A DNA stretch of 64,000 nucleotides from Rosenbergiella epipactidis (GCF_018494055.1 NZ_JABBFQ010000002.1:434001-498000), one strand, 5' to 3'; counted from the first letter of the stretch, positions 41,908 through 52,030 are shown. Made by a program: numbers and translations. Notes: generated from the letters alone by a model not told the origin.

Positions 41908-42511
41908 TGTCTACGTTCGCTCTAACAGGAGACCTTCAATTTTTCATGCCCTATTATAAAGAGTCGTCTCAGCAAGAGGTATCTTTCTGCGCAACTTTCA
42001 TAGGTCACCAAAAAGGTAACGGTTCCAAAAAATTTCGTACATCGACGATGTACGATAGTTTCCCGATGAGTTATGAATAAAGTTTAAACATATTGAATTA
42101 GATATCGCCAATAACACCATCATTTGCTAAACTAATAATTAACATAATGTTAACCATTAGTCTCAAATGCTAGCGGACTATCCTCTTTGAAGATCATCTG
42201 TAGGCTGTGTAGAAGAGAAAGATTAAGCTGCGTATGACTAATTCTACCTTTCAATCTTCTAAATCATTAGCAGAATCTATCGATTTTTAAAGATCGAAAG
42301 GTATTACCTTAAAACTCTTAGTGCTTCGTATGGGAAAATGGTTGCCTACCCTGTATATCCCTTGATAATATAAGGTTATTAGGCATTAGTAAGGCTTGAG
42401 TATCAACATAACTAAGGTTGATGATGCTTTTTTAGCCACTCTGATATTAAATGCATTACTTATGCTAATGTTTTATAGAAATCGATACCATTTTTTTGTT
42501 ACAGTAGTCTC
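41908..42511. other. 604-bp non-coding stretch between mtgA and arcZ
   Basis: This is the place of elbB in E. coli. It is AT-rich, and neither strand has an ORF resembling ElbB. It holds a long perfect dyad at 42035-42055, described separately. A weak plus-strand hairpin ATCAAC/GTTGAT at about 42402-42422 is followed by six T at 42427-42432. The mtgA and arcZ promoters must lie here, but I cannot place them with confidence. Confidence 0.5.
42026..42055 (-). terminator. Dyad with minus-strand T run, candidate terminator downstream of arcB
   Basis: Arms TCGTACATCG (42035-42044) and CGATGTACGA (42046-42055) form a perfect odd-length palindrome around one A. As minus-strand RNA it folds to a nine-pair stem with a three-base loop, followed by AA and six U. 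It could end transcripts running leftward out of arcB. Equally it could be an operator upstream of mtgA. Confidence 0.5.
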
Positions 42512-42638
42512 AGTACCCAATACCACTGAATAGCAACGCGATTACTCTCAAAAAAAGACGATATTTTGCGCTGTTCAGTATAATTTCCCTGGTGTTGGCG
42601 CAATCTTCGCGCACCCCGGTTTAACCGGGGTAATTTTT
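42512..42638 (+). ncRNA. arcZ: Hfq-dependent small RNA ArcZ (SraH/RyhA)
   Basis: The 3' part is recognisable from the known E. coli and Salmonella ArcZ: the seed ATTTCCCTGGTGTTGGCGCA at 42583-42602 is identical. It is followed by TCGCGCACCCCGG and the terminator stem ACCCCGGT/ACCGGGGT, then a T run at 42634-42638. RNase E processing releases this 3' fragment of about 56 nt in E. coli, which activates rpoS and represses many mRNAs. The 5' part diverges and the start is estimated from the usual 121-nt length. It converges with arcB, as in E. coli. Confidence 0.9.
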
Positions 42639-42640
42639 CT

Positions 42641-44968
42641 CTACGATTTACTTCCTACCCACTCTTTCAGTATTGCGATATCTTTCTGCCAAGTGCTATG
42701 CAGCTCGTCTACCCAATCTTGAACATTATCCCACCATGCTGGTAATTCGGGTGACTGGATTTGTTGAGCCACTTTCTGTAGATGCTTAAGACCAATTGCT
42801 CCTGCTGCACCCTTAATCTTATGCCCCTGCTCAGCAATCTCAGTTTGATCCCGTGCCAACATATTGGAATCTAGTGCTTCAAGATAGCCCGGCATCATTT
42901 TCTCGAACATATTAAGTCCATCATGAATGAGTGAAGGCCCAACTAAACCTAAGTACTGCTCTAACATTTCGGTATCCAGCTTATCCGACAGCTCAGAAGT
43001 CAGCGGTTCAACTCGATCAGCTGCCTCTGCCGCATGAGGGTCCCAGAACTGTTTAATTGTTGCCGTCAACGCAGGGACTGAAAGCGGCTTACTTAATACT
43101 GCATCGAGCCCAGCGTTGAGATACTCGCTTTTATTCTTCAATACGTTGGCGGTCAAGGCGACCAAAGGGGGAAGCTGTTGTGCAGTGAAGCGCTGTTTTA
43201 ATGCCCTGGCGACATCTAATCCCGTCATATCCGGTAACTGAATATCGAGCAACACCATATCGAACTCATCAGGCTCAAAAAGATCTAGCGCCTCTTGCCC
43301 TGTCATCGCGACGTCAATCGAACAACCTAGGTTTTCGAGCACTGAGCGGGCGACCACGACATTTAACTCAATATCTTCGACCAATAAGATATGCAGAGCG
43401 GGAAGTAGCCACTCTTCCTCTTCCTGTGCCTTAGACGTTTCGGTCACCACCTCTGGGGCGCAGACATCGAGGGTAAAACAGGCTCCGTGATGCGGCTCAC
43501 TTTCTACGCTAAGGCTACCGCCCATGGCTTCAGCAATACGGGCCGACACCGCCAATCCTATTCCGGTTCCCGTTGCAGGTTTCCCCCCATGCTCATCTTC
43601 AACTTGATAATACATAGCAAAGATCTTGTCTTGTTCAGACTGAGGGATACCGATACCCGAATCTTGAACCGCAAAGGTCAGATGTTGCGACTGATAACTC
43701 ACATGGATAGAGATTTCGCCTTCTTTGGTGAACTTGACGGCATTGCTGATTAAATTCCACAGGATCTGCCGTAAGCGCGTCCCATCAGTCATGACAGTTT
43801 GCGGCAATGGCGTATCCGCCTGCATCGTGAAAATCAACCCTTTGGGTTGGACCAATAGCCCTGCGAGGTTTTCAAGGTCGGCGATAAAATCTGTAAAGTT
43901 AGTCGGCTGGCGGTCCAGTTTAATATTCTGACGTTCGATTTTATCCATCTCGATAACGTCGTTGAAAATATTCCCTAACGTAATGGCAGAAACATGAATG
44001 GTTTTTAAGTAATTTAACTGCTCATTGTCCAATTGAGTATCTAGAAGGATACGACTCAATCCAACAATACCATTCAACGGCGTACGCAGCTCATGGCTGA
44101 TTGTCGAGATAAAAGTTGTTTTATCACGACTCGCATTTTCTAACGCTTCTTGGTAACGCTTACGCTCTGTTATATCGCGACCAAAACCCATCAAACCATT
44201 ACGCTTCCCGATGCGATCGTAATAAGGGACTTTACGTACCTCAAAGCATGCCTTTTTTCCATCAGGGTAATGCAACCATTGTTCATAGGTCAGCGCAATA
44301 TTGTGGCGAAAAACCTTTTCATCAGTGGCTAAAATTTTCTCCGCCGCTTCTGGATCATAGACATCTTGTGGGGTTAAGCCCACAAGCTGCTGTTCGCTTT
44401 TTCCGGTTAATAACTCTAATGCACGGTTACATCCTGAAAATTGACGATCGATATCGCGGTAGAAGACCAAATCTGGCGACGCATCTAAGAAAGAACGTAA
44501 AAATGAAGATTGCTGTTCCAGCTCCGTTTGTGCCTTGATGCGCCCTTCCATCTCTTCTTCTAATTTAACAATCGCGCGTTCACGCGCTTGCTCAGCATTA
44601 CGACGCTCAGCAATTTCCTGATTAAGCTGCGTAATAGTTTGCTGCTTCTGCTGATTAAGCTGCAAATCGCGGTCACGCATCTCTTCTAATTTATCAACTA
44701 ATCTCGCTAAGCGCTGGCGAGACTCCTCAAGCTGATCGACGACGACAGAGAGGAAATAAACGGCCCAAGGAGTGATTAATAACCCAAAGAAAATGGAGCG
44801 TACGACATCAATCGATTCGACATGGCCATGCAGCAGAAGCGTTACCGCCATTTGCACGATCATCGCCAAGACCACTAACGCAGAAGCAAGGAGAAGGGAA
44901 AAGCGAACGAGGCCAAGTTTGACCATCAAATCAACGTAATACTGCGCTAATAGCCGGATATGTTTCAT
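42641..44968 (-). CDS. arcB: Hybrid sensor histidine kinase ArcB
   Basis: Inner-membrane redox sensor that phosphorylates ArcA under low oxygen. The start ATG 44968 (MKHIRLLAQYY) is preceded by GGAG and gives 775 residues (E. coli 778); the ORF start at 45037 is rejected. Two membrane segments (about 20-78) are followed by a coiled coil, a PAS domain, kinase His292 in SHELRTP, ATPase N and G boxes, receiver Asp575 (LLDIQLPD) and the Hpt His716 (GHKIKGAAG). All three phosphorelay residues are intact. Confidence 0.97.
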   Translation of the reverse strand: MKHIRLLAQYYVDLMVKLGLVRFSLLLASALVVLAMIVQMAVTLLLHGHVESIDVVRSIFFGLLITPWAVYFLSVVVDQLEESRQRLARLVDKLEEMRDRDLQLNQQKQQTITQLNQEIAERRNAEQARERAIVKLEEEMEGRIKAQTELEQQSSFLRSFLDASPDLVFYRDIDRQFSGCNRALELLTGKSEQQLVGLTPQDVYDPEAAEKILATDEKVFRHNIALTYEQWLHYPDGKKACFEVRKVPYYDRIGKRNGLMGFGRDITERKRYQEALENASRDKTTFISTISHELRTPLNGIVGLSRILLDTQLDNEQLNYLKTIHVSAITLGNIFNDVIEMDKIERQNIKLDRQPTNFTDFIADLENLAGLLVQPKGLIFTMQADTPLPQTVMTDGTRLRQILWNLISNAVKFTKEGEISIHVSYQSQHLTFAVQDSGIGIPQSEQDKIFAMYYQVEDEHGGKPATGTGIGLAVSARIAEAMGGSLSVESEPHHGACFTLDVCAPEVVTETSKAQEEEEWLLPALHILLVEDIELNVVVARSVLENLGCSIDVAMTGQEALDLFEPDEFDMVLLDIQLPDMTGLDVARALKQRFTAQQLPPLVALTANVLKNKSEYLNAGLDAVLSKPLSVPALTATIKQFWDPHAAEAADRVEPLTSELSDKLDTEMLEQYLGLVGPSLIHDGLNMFEKMMPGYLEALDSNMLARDQTEIAEQGHKIKGAAGAIGLKHLQKVAQQIQSPELPAWWDNVQDWVDELHSTWQKDIAILKEWVGSKS

Positions 44969-45034
44969 AATCACTCCATCGTCGAGAAGTGAACATGATA
45001 GCGTAAAAATAAAGCGGTAAGCAGAAGATTCACT

Positions 45035-45073
45035 CATGAATTTAAATGCTAATCATTTGCATTTAAATTCAAT
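45035..45073. promoter_or_regulatory. ArgR operator: two ARG boxes 21 bp apart
   Basis: Core boxes TGAATTTAAATGCT (45037-45050, 8 of 10 defined consensus bases) and TGCATTTAAATTCA (45058-45071, 9 of 10). All W positions are A or T. The 21-bp repeat distance equals two 18-bp boxes with a 3-bp spacer, the standard ArgR hexamer arrangement. It starts 67 bp upstream of the arcB start and ends about 520 bp upstream of gltB, whose E. coli homologue is reported to be ArgR-controlled. Confidence 0.7.
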
Positions 45074-45230
45074 TTTTCTGACGTCATCGCACAATTCGTG
45101 TAGGGGTAAAAATAAAAAAAACACAATAATTAAAACAGTTTAAAAATTCATTAAGTGGCAAATTCACGATATATATCACTAATATTGCCAATCCGAACAG
45201 AATTCAGCGATCGAATTCGGGCTGCACCAT

Positions 45231-45246
45231 AGTGATACAGCTCACA
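45231..45246. promoter_or_regulatory. CRP-like site upstream of gltB
   Basis: AGTGA-N6-TCACA matches the CRP core TGTGA-N6-TCACA at 9 of 10 defined positions. It is centred about 150 bp upstream of the inferred gltB transcription start and overlaps the first NtrC-like dyad. Confidence 0.5.
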
Positions 45247-45355
45247 CAAAACCACTGCACCATAACAATGCAAACGGCTAAAAATAAGGTAAAAAAATAA
45301 TTAAATCAAGATGATACAATAAAATCGTCAATGAAACATTTGTTACCTTCCTTAT

Positions 45356-45384
45356 TTGACCTCGGTCATAATTCCCGATAAGTT
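45356..45384 (+). promoter_or_regulatory. Putative sigma-70 promoter of gltBD
   Basis: TTGACC (45356-45361), a 17-bp spacer and TAAGTT (45379-45384). The -35 is near consensus and the -10 is weak, which suits an activated promoter. Transcription from about 45391 would leave a leader of about 205 nt before gltB. Confidence 0.5.
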
Positions 45385-45595
45385 GGAATTCAACTGGTAG
45401 CTATCTGTGCGGAAAGCAGCATTCCCGCCCAAATTTTTAGTAATTACACGTTCCCTGCGGCGGCACATTTTGGTCTGCCAAGGTCACAGGCGCTAACGCG
45501 AATTTACTCTCCTAACCATTACCCTAGCCCATGCAGCGTTACCTGTAGCAAAGTGCTGGAAGAAAAGGGCCGCAGAGCCCGTGGAGGTTGACTCA

Positions 45596-48500
45596 ATGTT
45601 GTATGATAAATCCTTTGAAAAGGATAACTGTGGCTTCGGACTTATTGCTCATATAGAGGGCGAACCCAGTCACAAAGTTGTCAGAACGGCAATCCATGGT
45701 CTCGCACGTATGCAACACCGCGGTGCAATTTTAGCGGATGGCAAAACGGGTGACGGTTGCGGACTCTTGCTGCAAAAACCAGACCGCTTCTTTAGATATA
45801 TTGCGGAAACACAAGGATGGAGCCTAGCGCGCAACTATAGCGTTGGGATGCTATTCCTTAATAACGACCCGGAAAAAGCGGCGATTTCGCGTAAAATCAT
45901 TGAAGAAGAAGTGCTACGAGAAACCCTGTCTGTCGTAGGTTGGCGTGAAGTGCCGATTAATCGCGATGTCCTCGGCGAAGTTGCCCTCTCTTCGCTTCCG
46001 GTCATTGAGCAGCTCTTTATTAATGCTCCTGCGGGTTGGCGCCCACGGGATATGGAACGTCGCCTATATATGGCGCGTCGTCGTATCGAAAAACGTGTTG
46101 AGGCGTTAAGAGATACTGAATTCTATATTTGTAGCTTCTCTAACCAGGTCAACATCTATAAAGGCTTATGCATGCCCGCCGATTTACCGAGATTTTATCT
46201 CGATCTGGCTGACTTGCGCTTAGAATCTTCTATCTGTCTATTTCACCAACGTTTCTCGACCAATACCGTTCCACGCTGGCCGCTGGCTCAGCCTTTCCGG
46301 TATATGGCCCATAATGGCGAGATTAATACCATTGCGGGTAACCGTCAGTGGGCAAGAGCCCGTGCTTACAAATTTAATACGCCATTGATCCCTGATCTGC
46401 AGACGATTGCCCCGTTTGTGAATGAAACCGGCTCCGACTCGAGTTCAATGGATAACATGCTGGAGCTATTCTTAAACGGCGGGATGGACTTAGTCCGTGC
46501 CATGCGTTTACTGGTCCCGCCAGCCTGGCAGAATAATCCTGATATGGACCCCGATTTACGCGCCTTCTTCGATTTCAACTCTATGCATATGGAACCTTGG
46601 GATGGCCCCGCGGGGATCGTGATGTCGGATGGCCGTTATGCTGCCTGTAACTTAGACCGCAATGGTTTACGTCCCGCGCGCTACGTTATCACTAAAGATA
46701 AGTTAATCACTTGTGCCTCTGAAGTAGGTATTTGGGATTACCAGCCCGATGAAGTGGTTGAGAAAGGTCGTGTCGGTCCAGGCGAGTTAATGGTTATTGA
46801 TACCCGTAATGGGCGTATCCTCCATTCGGCAGAAACCGATAATGACTTGAAAAGCCGCCATCCTTACAAAACTTGGATGGAGAAAAACGTTAAACGCTTG
46901 GTACCTTTTGAAGAGCTTCCTGAAGACCAAGTGGGTAAACGTCAGCTTGACGACACACAGCTCGCCACTTGGCATAAACAGTTCGGTTATAGCAGTGAAG
47001 AGTTAGACACCGTTATTCGAGTACTGGGTGAAAATGGACAGGAAGCCGTCGGTTCGATGGGTGACGACACCCCCTTTGCCGTACTCAGTAGCCGTCCGCG
47101 GATTATTTATGACTACTTCCGTCAACAATTCGCTCAGGTGACTAACCCCCCTATCGATCCATTACGTGAAAATCATGTGATGTCGTTAGCGACCTGTATT
47201 GGGCAAGAGATGAATGTCTTCTGCGAGGCAGAAGGTCAAGCACACCGTGTCAGTTTTAAATCGCCTATCCTTCTCTATTCAGATTTCTCACAGCTGACGC
47301 AATTAGACACTCAATACTACCGTGCGGATACGATTGACTGTACCTTTAACCCAGATGAAGAAACGTTAGAGGCCGCTATCCATCGCCTAAACGACCAAGC
47401 AGAGGAGATGGTTCGTAACGGCACCGTATTACTTGTCCTGTCGGATAGACAGATTACGACCGAGAGACTGCCCGTCCCAGCACCAATGATCGTCGGTGCC
47501 GTACAAGCGCGTTTGGTGGAGAAGAGTCTTCGTTGTGATGCGAATATTATTGCCGAAACCGCGTCGGCACGCGACCCACATCACTTTGCGGTCCTACTAG
47601 GATTTGGTGCAACCGCGATCTATCCTTGGTTAGCCTACGAAACCTTAGCGAAAATGGCAGACAGTGGCATTATCGATCATGACTACCGTAAAGCAATGTT
47701 GAACTACCGTAATGGTATCAACAAAGGCTTGTACAAGATCATGTCGAAAATGGGCATTTCAACGGTTGCCTCTTACCGCTGTTCGAAACTCTTTGAAGCC
47801 GTAGGTCTACATACCGACATTACAACGCTCTGCTTCCAGAATGTCACCAGCCGTATTGGCGGTGCGAATTTTAGCGACTTCGAACAAGATCTGGTGAATC
47901 TATCTAAGCGTGCTTGGCTAGCCCGTAAGCCTATTGATCAAGGTGGATTACTGAAATATGTCCACGGCGGTGAGTACCACGCTTATAATCCGGATATTGT
48001 GAACAGCTTACAGCGTGCGGTAGAGAGTGGTGATTATGCAGACTACCTCAACTACGCCCAACATGTGAATAACCGCCCCGCGGCGACGCTACGCGATTTG
48101 CTCGCGCTCAAACCGAGCGAACAGGTTATTAAGATTGATGAGGTTGAACCAGCGACTGAGCTGTTCAAACGCTTCGATACTGCTGCCATGTCGATTGGTG
48201 CACTCAGCCCAGAGGCCCATGAAGCGCTCGCTGAAGCGATGAACAGCATCGGGGGTTTCTCGAACTCCGGTGAAGGTGGAGAAGATCCCGCGCGCTACGG
48301 CACAAATAAAGTGTCGCGCATCAAGCAGGTCGCTTCTGGACGTTTCGGTGTGACACCTGCCTACTTAGTCAACGCAGATGTGATTCAGATTAAGGTTGCA
48401 CAAGGGGCTAAGCCAGGTGAAGGCGGTCAATTGCCGGGTGATAAGGTCACGCCTTATATTGCACGGTTACGCTATTCCGTCCCGGGTGTCACCTTGATAT

Positions 48501-50062
48501 CGCCTCCGCCACATCACGACATTTATTCGATTGAGGATTTGGCGCAGCTTATTTTTGACCTCAAGCAAGTCAACCCTAAGGCGATGATTTCCGTCAAACT
48601 GGTATCAGAGCCAGGCGTAGGAACCATTGCGACCGGCGTTGCAAAAGCCTACGCCGATCTGATTACCGTTGCAGGGTACGATGGCGGTACCGGGGCAAGC
48701 CCGCTCACCTCAGTGAAATATGCCGGTTGTCCTTGGGAACTCGGCTTAGTGGAAACACAACAAGCGTTGGTTGCAAACGGATTACGTCACAAAATCCGCT
48801 TACAAATTGATGGTGGGTTAAAGACGGGTCTCGATATCATCAAGGCTGCCATTCTTGGTGCAGAAAGCTTCGGTTTCGGTACGGGTCCGATGGTCGCTTT
48901 GGGCTGTAAATACCTCCGTATTTGTCACCTGAATAACTGTGCGACAGGCGTTGCAACACAAGACGAGAAATTACGTAAGAACCACTACCACGGTCTCCCT
49001 TTCAAAGTGACCAACTACTTTGAATTTATTGCTCGTGAGACACGTGAAATCATGGCTTCCTTAGGGGTAAGTCGCTTAACCGACTTGATAGGCCGGACAG
49101 ATCTCTTGACCGCATTGGAAGGATTCACAGCAAAACAACAAAAGCTTAATCTAGGCTCGTTACTCGAAACAGCAACGCCAGTTGCTGGAAAGGCGCTGTA
49201 TTGCACAGAATCGAATCCACCTTTCGATAAAGGAACGCTGAATAAAGCGCTGTTGGAACAGGCACTGCCGTACATTGAGACGAAACAGAGCAAACACTTT
49301 TACTTTGATGTCAAAAATACTGACCGCTCAGTTGGTGCAACCCTATCCGGTGCAATCGCCCAACGTTACGGCGATCAAGGATTGGCGAGTGACCCAGTTC
49401 AGGTTCATTTAACCGGTACAGCAGGACAAAGCTTCGGTGTCTGGAATGCCGGGGGTCTTGAAATGATCCTAACGGGTGATGCCAATGACTATGTCGGAAA
49501 AGGGATGGCTGGCGGCCTCTTGGCGATTCGGCCCCCTATCGGTTCAGCCTTCCGTAGCCACGAAGCGACCATTGCTGGCAACACCTGCTTATATGGCGCA
49601 ACCGGCGGAAAACTGTTTGCAGCGGGCCGTGCAGGTGAACGTTTTGCGGTACGTAACTCCGGCGCTATCACGGTTGTCGAGGGTATTGGCGACAATGGCT
49701 GTGAGTACATGACAGGAGGCGTTGTCTGTGTGATCGGTCGTACAGGGGTCAATTTTGGTGCCGGCATGACCGGGGGCTTCGCTTACGTCCTTGATGAAGA
49801 CGGGGAGTTCCGTAAACGTGTCAACAGCGAGTTGGTCGAGGTCTTGGACGTCGCCACCCTGCCGATTCACGAAGAACATCTGCGGGGCTTAATCACCGAG
49901 CACGTACAATATACCCAATCGAGTCGTGGTGAAGAGATCCTTGCACAATGGGCGAACTGGTCAGAGAAATTTATGCTGATCAAACCTAAGTCAAGCGATG
50001 TGAAAGCACTGCTAGGACACCGCAGCCGGTCAGCGGCAGAATTACGAGTACAGGCGCAGTAA
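45596..50062 (+). CDS. gltB: Glutamate synthase (NADPH) large subunit GltB
   Basis: Makes glutamate from glutamine and 2-oxoglutarate. The start ATG 45596 is set by GGAGG 8 nt upstream, giving 1488 residues. An 11-residue propeptide (MLYDKSFEKDN) precedes the catalytic Cys12, which becomes residue 1. Order: class-II glutaminase domain, central domain, FMN-binding TIM barrel with GGTGASP, and CRICHLNNCATGVATQ-type cysteines for the 3Fe-4S cluster (here ICHLNNCATGVAT), then the C-terminal beta-helix. gltD follows after 9 bp. Confidence 0.97.
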   Translation: MLYDKSFEKDNCGFGLIAHIEGEPSHKVVRTAIHGLARMQHRGAILADGKTGDGCGLLLQKPDRFFRYIAETQGWSLARNYSVGMLFLNNDPEKAAISRKIIEEEVLRETLSVVGWREVPINRDVLGEVALSSLPVIEQLFINAPAGWRPRDMERRLYMARRRIEKRVEALRDTEFYICSFSNQVNIYKGLCMPADLPRFYLDLADLRLESSICLFHQRFSTNTVPRWPLAQPFRYMAHNGEINTIAGNRQWARARAYKFNTPLIPDLQTIAPFVNETGSDSSSMDNMLELFLNGGMDLVRAMRLLVPPAWQNNPDMDPDLRAFFDFNSMHMEPWDGPAGIVMSDGRYAACNLDRNGLRPARYVITKDKLITCASEVGIWDYQPDEVVEKGRVGPGELMVIDTRNGRILHSAETDNDLKSRHPYKTWMEKNVKRLVPFEELPEDQVGKRQLDDTQLATWHKQFGYSSEELDTVIRVLGENGQEAVGSMGDDTPFAVLSSRPRIIYDYFRQQFAQVTNPPIDPLRENHVMSLATCIGQEMNVFCEAEGQAHRVSFKSPILLYSDFSQLTQLDTQYYRADTIDCTFNPDEETLEAAIHRLNDQAEEMVRNGTVLLVLSDRQITTERLPVPAPMIVGAVQARLVEKSLRCDANIIAETASARDPHHFAVLLGFGATAIYPWLAYETLAKMADSGIIDHDYRKAMLNYRNGINKGLYKIMSKMGISTVASYRCSKLFEAVGLHTDITTLCFQNVTSRIGGANFSDFEQDLVNLSKRAWLARKPIDQGGLLKYVHGGEYHAYNPDIVNSLQRAVESGDYADYLNYAQHVNNRPAATLRDLLALKPSEQVIKIDEVEPATELFKRFDTAAMSIGALSPEAHEALAEAMNSIGGFSNSGEGGEDPARYGTNKVSRIKQVASGRFGVTPAYLVNADVIQIKVAQGAKPGEGGQLPGDKVTPYIARLRYSVPGVTLISPPPHHDIYSIEDLAQLIFDLKQVNPKAMISVKLVSEPGVGTIATGVAKAYADLITVAGYDGGTGASPLTSVKYAGCPWELGLVETQQALVANGLRHKIRLQIDGGLKTGLDIIKAAILGAESFGFGTGPMVALGCKYLRICHLNNCATGVATQDEKLRKNHYHGLPFKVTNYFEFIARETREIMASLGVSRLTDLIGRTDLLTALEGFTAKQQKLNLGSLLETATPVAGKALYCTESNPPFDKGTLNKALLEQALPYIETKQSKHFYFDVKNTDRSVGATLSGAIAQRYGDQGLASDPVQVHLTGTAGQSFGVWNAGGLEMILTGDANDYVGKGMAGGLLAIRPPIGSAFRSHEATIAGNTCLYGATGGKLFAAGRAGERFAVRNSGAITVVEGIGDNGCEYMTGGVVCVIGRTGVNFGAGMTGGFAYVLDEDGEFRKRVNSELVEVLDVATLPIHEEHLRGLITEHVQYTQSSRGEEILAQWANWSEKFMLIKPKSSDVKALLGHRSRSAAELRVQAQ

Positions 50063-51490
<1,428 letters not shown>

Positions 51491-51496
51491 AGAAAG

Positions 51497-51525
51497 AAAA
51501 AGAGCGCGAAAGCGCTCTTTTTTTT
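51497..51525. terminator. Bidirectional terminator between gltD and sspB
   Basis: Stem AGAGCGC/GCGCTCT (51501-51507 and 51512-51518) with GAAA tetraloop, flanked by an A run on the left and eight T on the right. It serves gltD on the plus strand and sspB on the minus strand. Confidence 0.9.
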
Positions 51526-51533
51526 AGCCGATA

Positions 51534-52016
51534 TTATTTAACGACACGTAATGCTGGTCGGCCACCCTTAGGTGGGGGGGTATCATCATCATCGCCATCG
51601 GTATGCTCAGTCTCACCATCGCCATCAATGACTGACATTTTAGGCTCATGCGTGACGTCAAGATCAACATTAGCCTCAACATCATCATACTGCGGCTCAG
51701 GCTCAAACATAGTGCCAGCACCGTTTTCACGAGCATAGAGTGCCATAACGGCGGCAAGAGGGACGAAAACCTGACGCGGTACGCCTCCGAAGCGCGCATT
51801 GAAGCTAACGAACTCATTACCCAGTTCTAAGTTCCCGACTGCACGCGGCGCAATGTTAAGAACGATTTGTCCATCACGTGCAAACTCTAGAGGGACTTCC
51901 ACACCAGGTAGATTAATATCAACCACTAGGTGCGGCGTTAGCTCGTTATCTAACAACCAATCATAGAATGCCCGCAGTAAATACGGGCGACGTGCCGTTA
52001 AATTTGTCATATCCAT
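51534..52016 (-). CDS. sspB: ClpXP adaptor SspB
   Basis: Tethers ssrA-tagged proteins to ClpXP. It has 160 residues (E. coli 165). The N-terminal substrate-binding domain (about 1-110) has RRPYLLRAFYDWLLDN and VLNIAPRAVGNLEL. An acidic, Asp-rich linker leads to the ClpX-binding tail GGRPALRVVK, fully conserved. Seven consecutive G on the plus strand (51574-51580) encode the prolines of the linker. It lies 14 bp after sspA. Confidence 0.96.
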   Translation of the reverse strand: MDMTNLTARRPYLLRAFYDWLLDNELTPHLVVDINLPGVEVPLEFARDGQIVLNIAPRAVGNLELGNEFVSFNARFGGVPRQVFVPLAAVMALYARENGAGTMFEPEPQYDDVEANVDLDVTHEPKMSVIDGDGETEHTDGDDDDTPPPKGGRPALRVVK

Positions 52017-52030
52017 AATAGTAGCCTCGA

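Larger units (their letters stand above)
44969..45595. other. Regulatory gap between arcB and gltB
   Basis: 627 bp without a gene; E. coli has yhcC here. From left to right it contains the ArgR box pair (45035-45073), two NtrC-like dyads beginning TGCACC at 45223 and 45256 (33 bp apart, each matching 10 of 12 consensus bases), a CRP-like site (45231-45246) and a sigma-70-type promoter (45356-45384). A leader of about 200 nt to the gltB start follows. Confidence 0.5.

Noticed and set aside
41898-42080. 60-codon ORF in the elbB place
   Set aside because: No similarity to ElbB and biased composition; treated as non-coding.
42402-42432. Plus-strand hairpin followed by six T upstream of arcZ, possible second small RNA
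   Set aside because: The stem has only six or seven weak pairs and does not abut the T run; no promoter could be placed.
44969-45037. 23-residue N-terminal extension of arcB
   Set aside because: ATG 44968 has a good GGAG site and gives the family start; the extension would run into the ArgR boxes.
45038-45070. The 12-bp inverted repeat read as a plus-strand terminator because of the following TTTTT
   Set aside because: There is no upstream plus-strand gene, and the repeat is better explained by two ARG boxes at the canonical spacing.
49489-49879. Long minus-strand ORFs inside gltB
   Set aside because: Antisense shadow frames of a conserved enzyme; no independent support.
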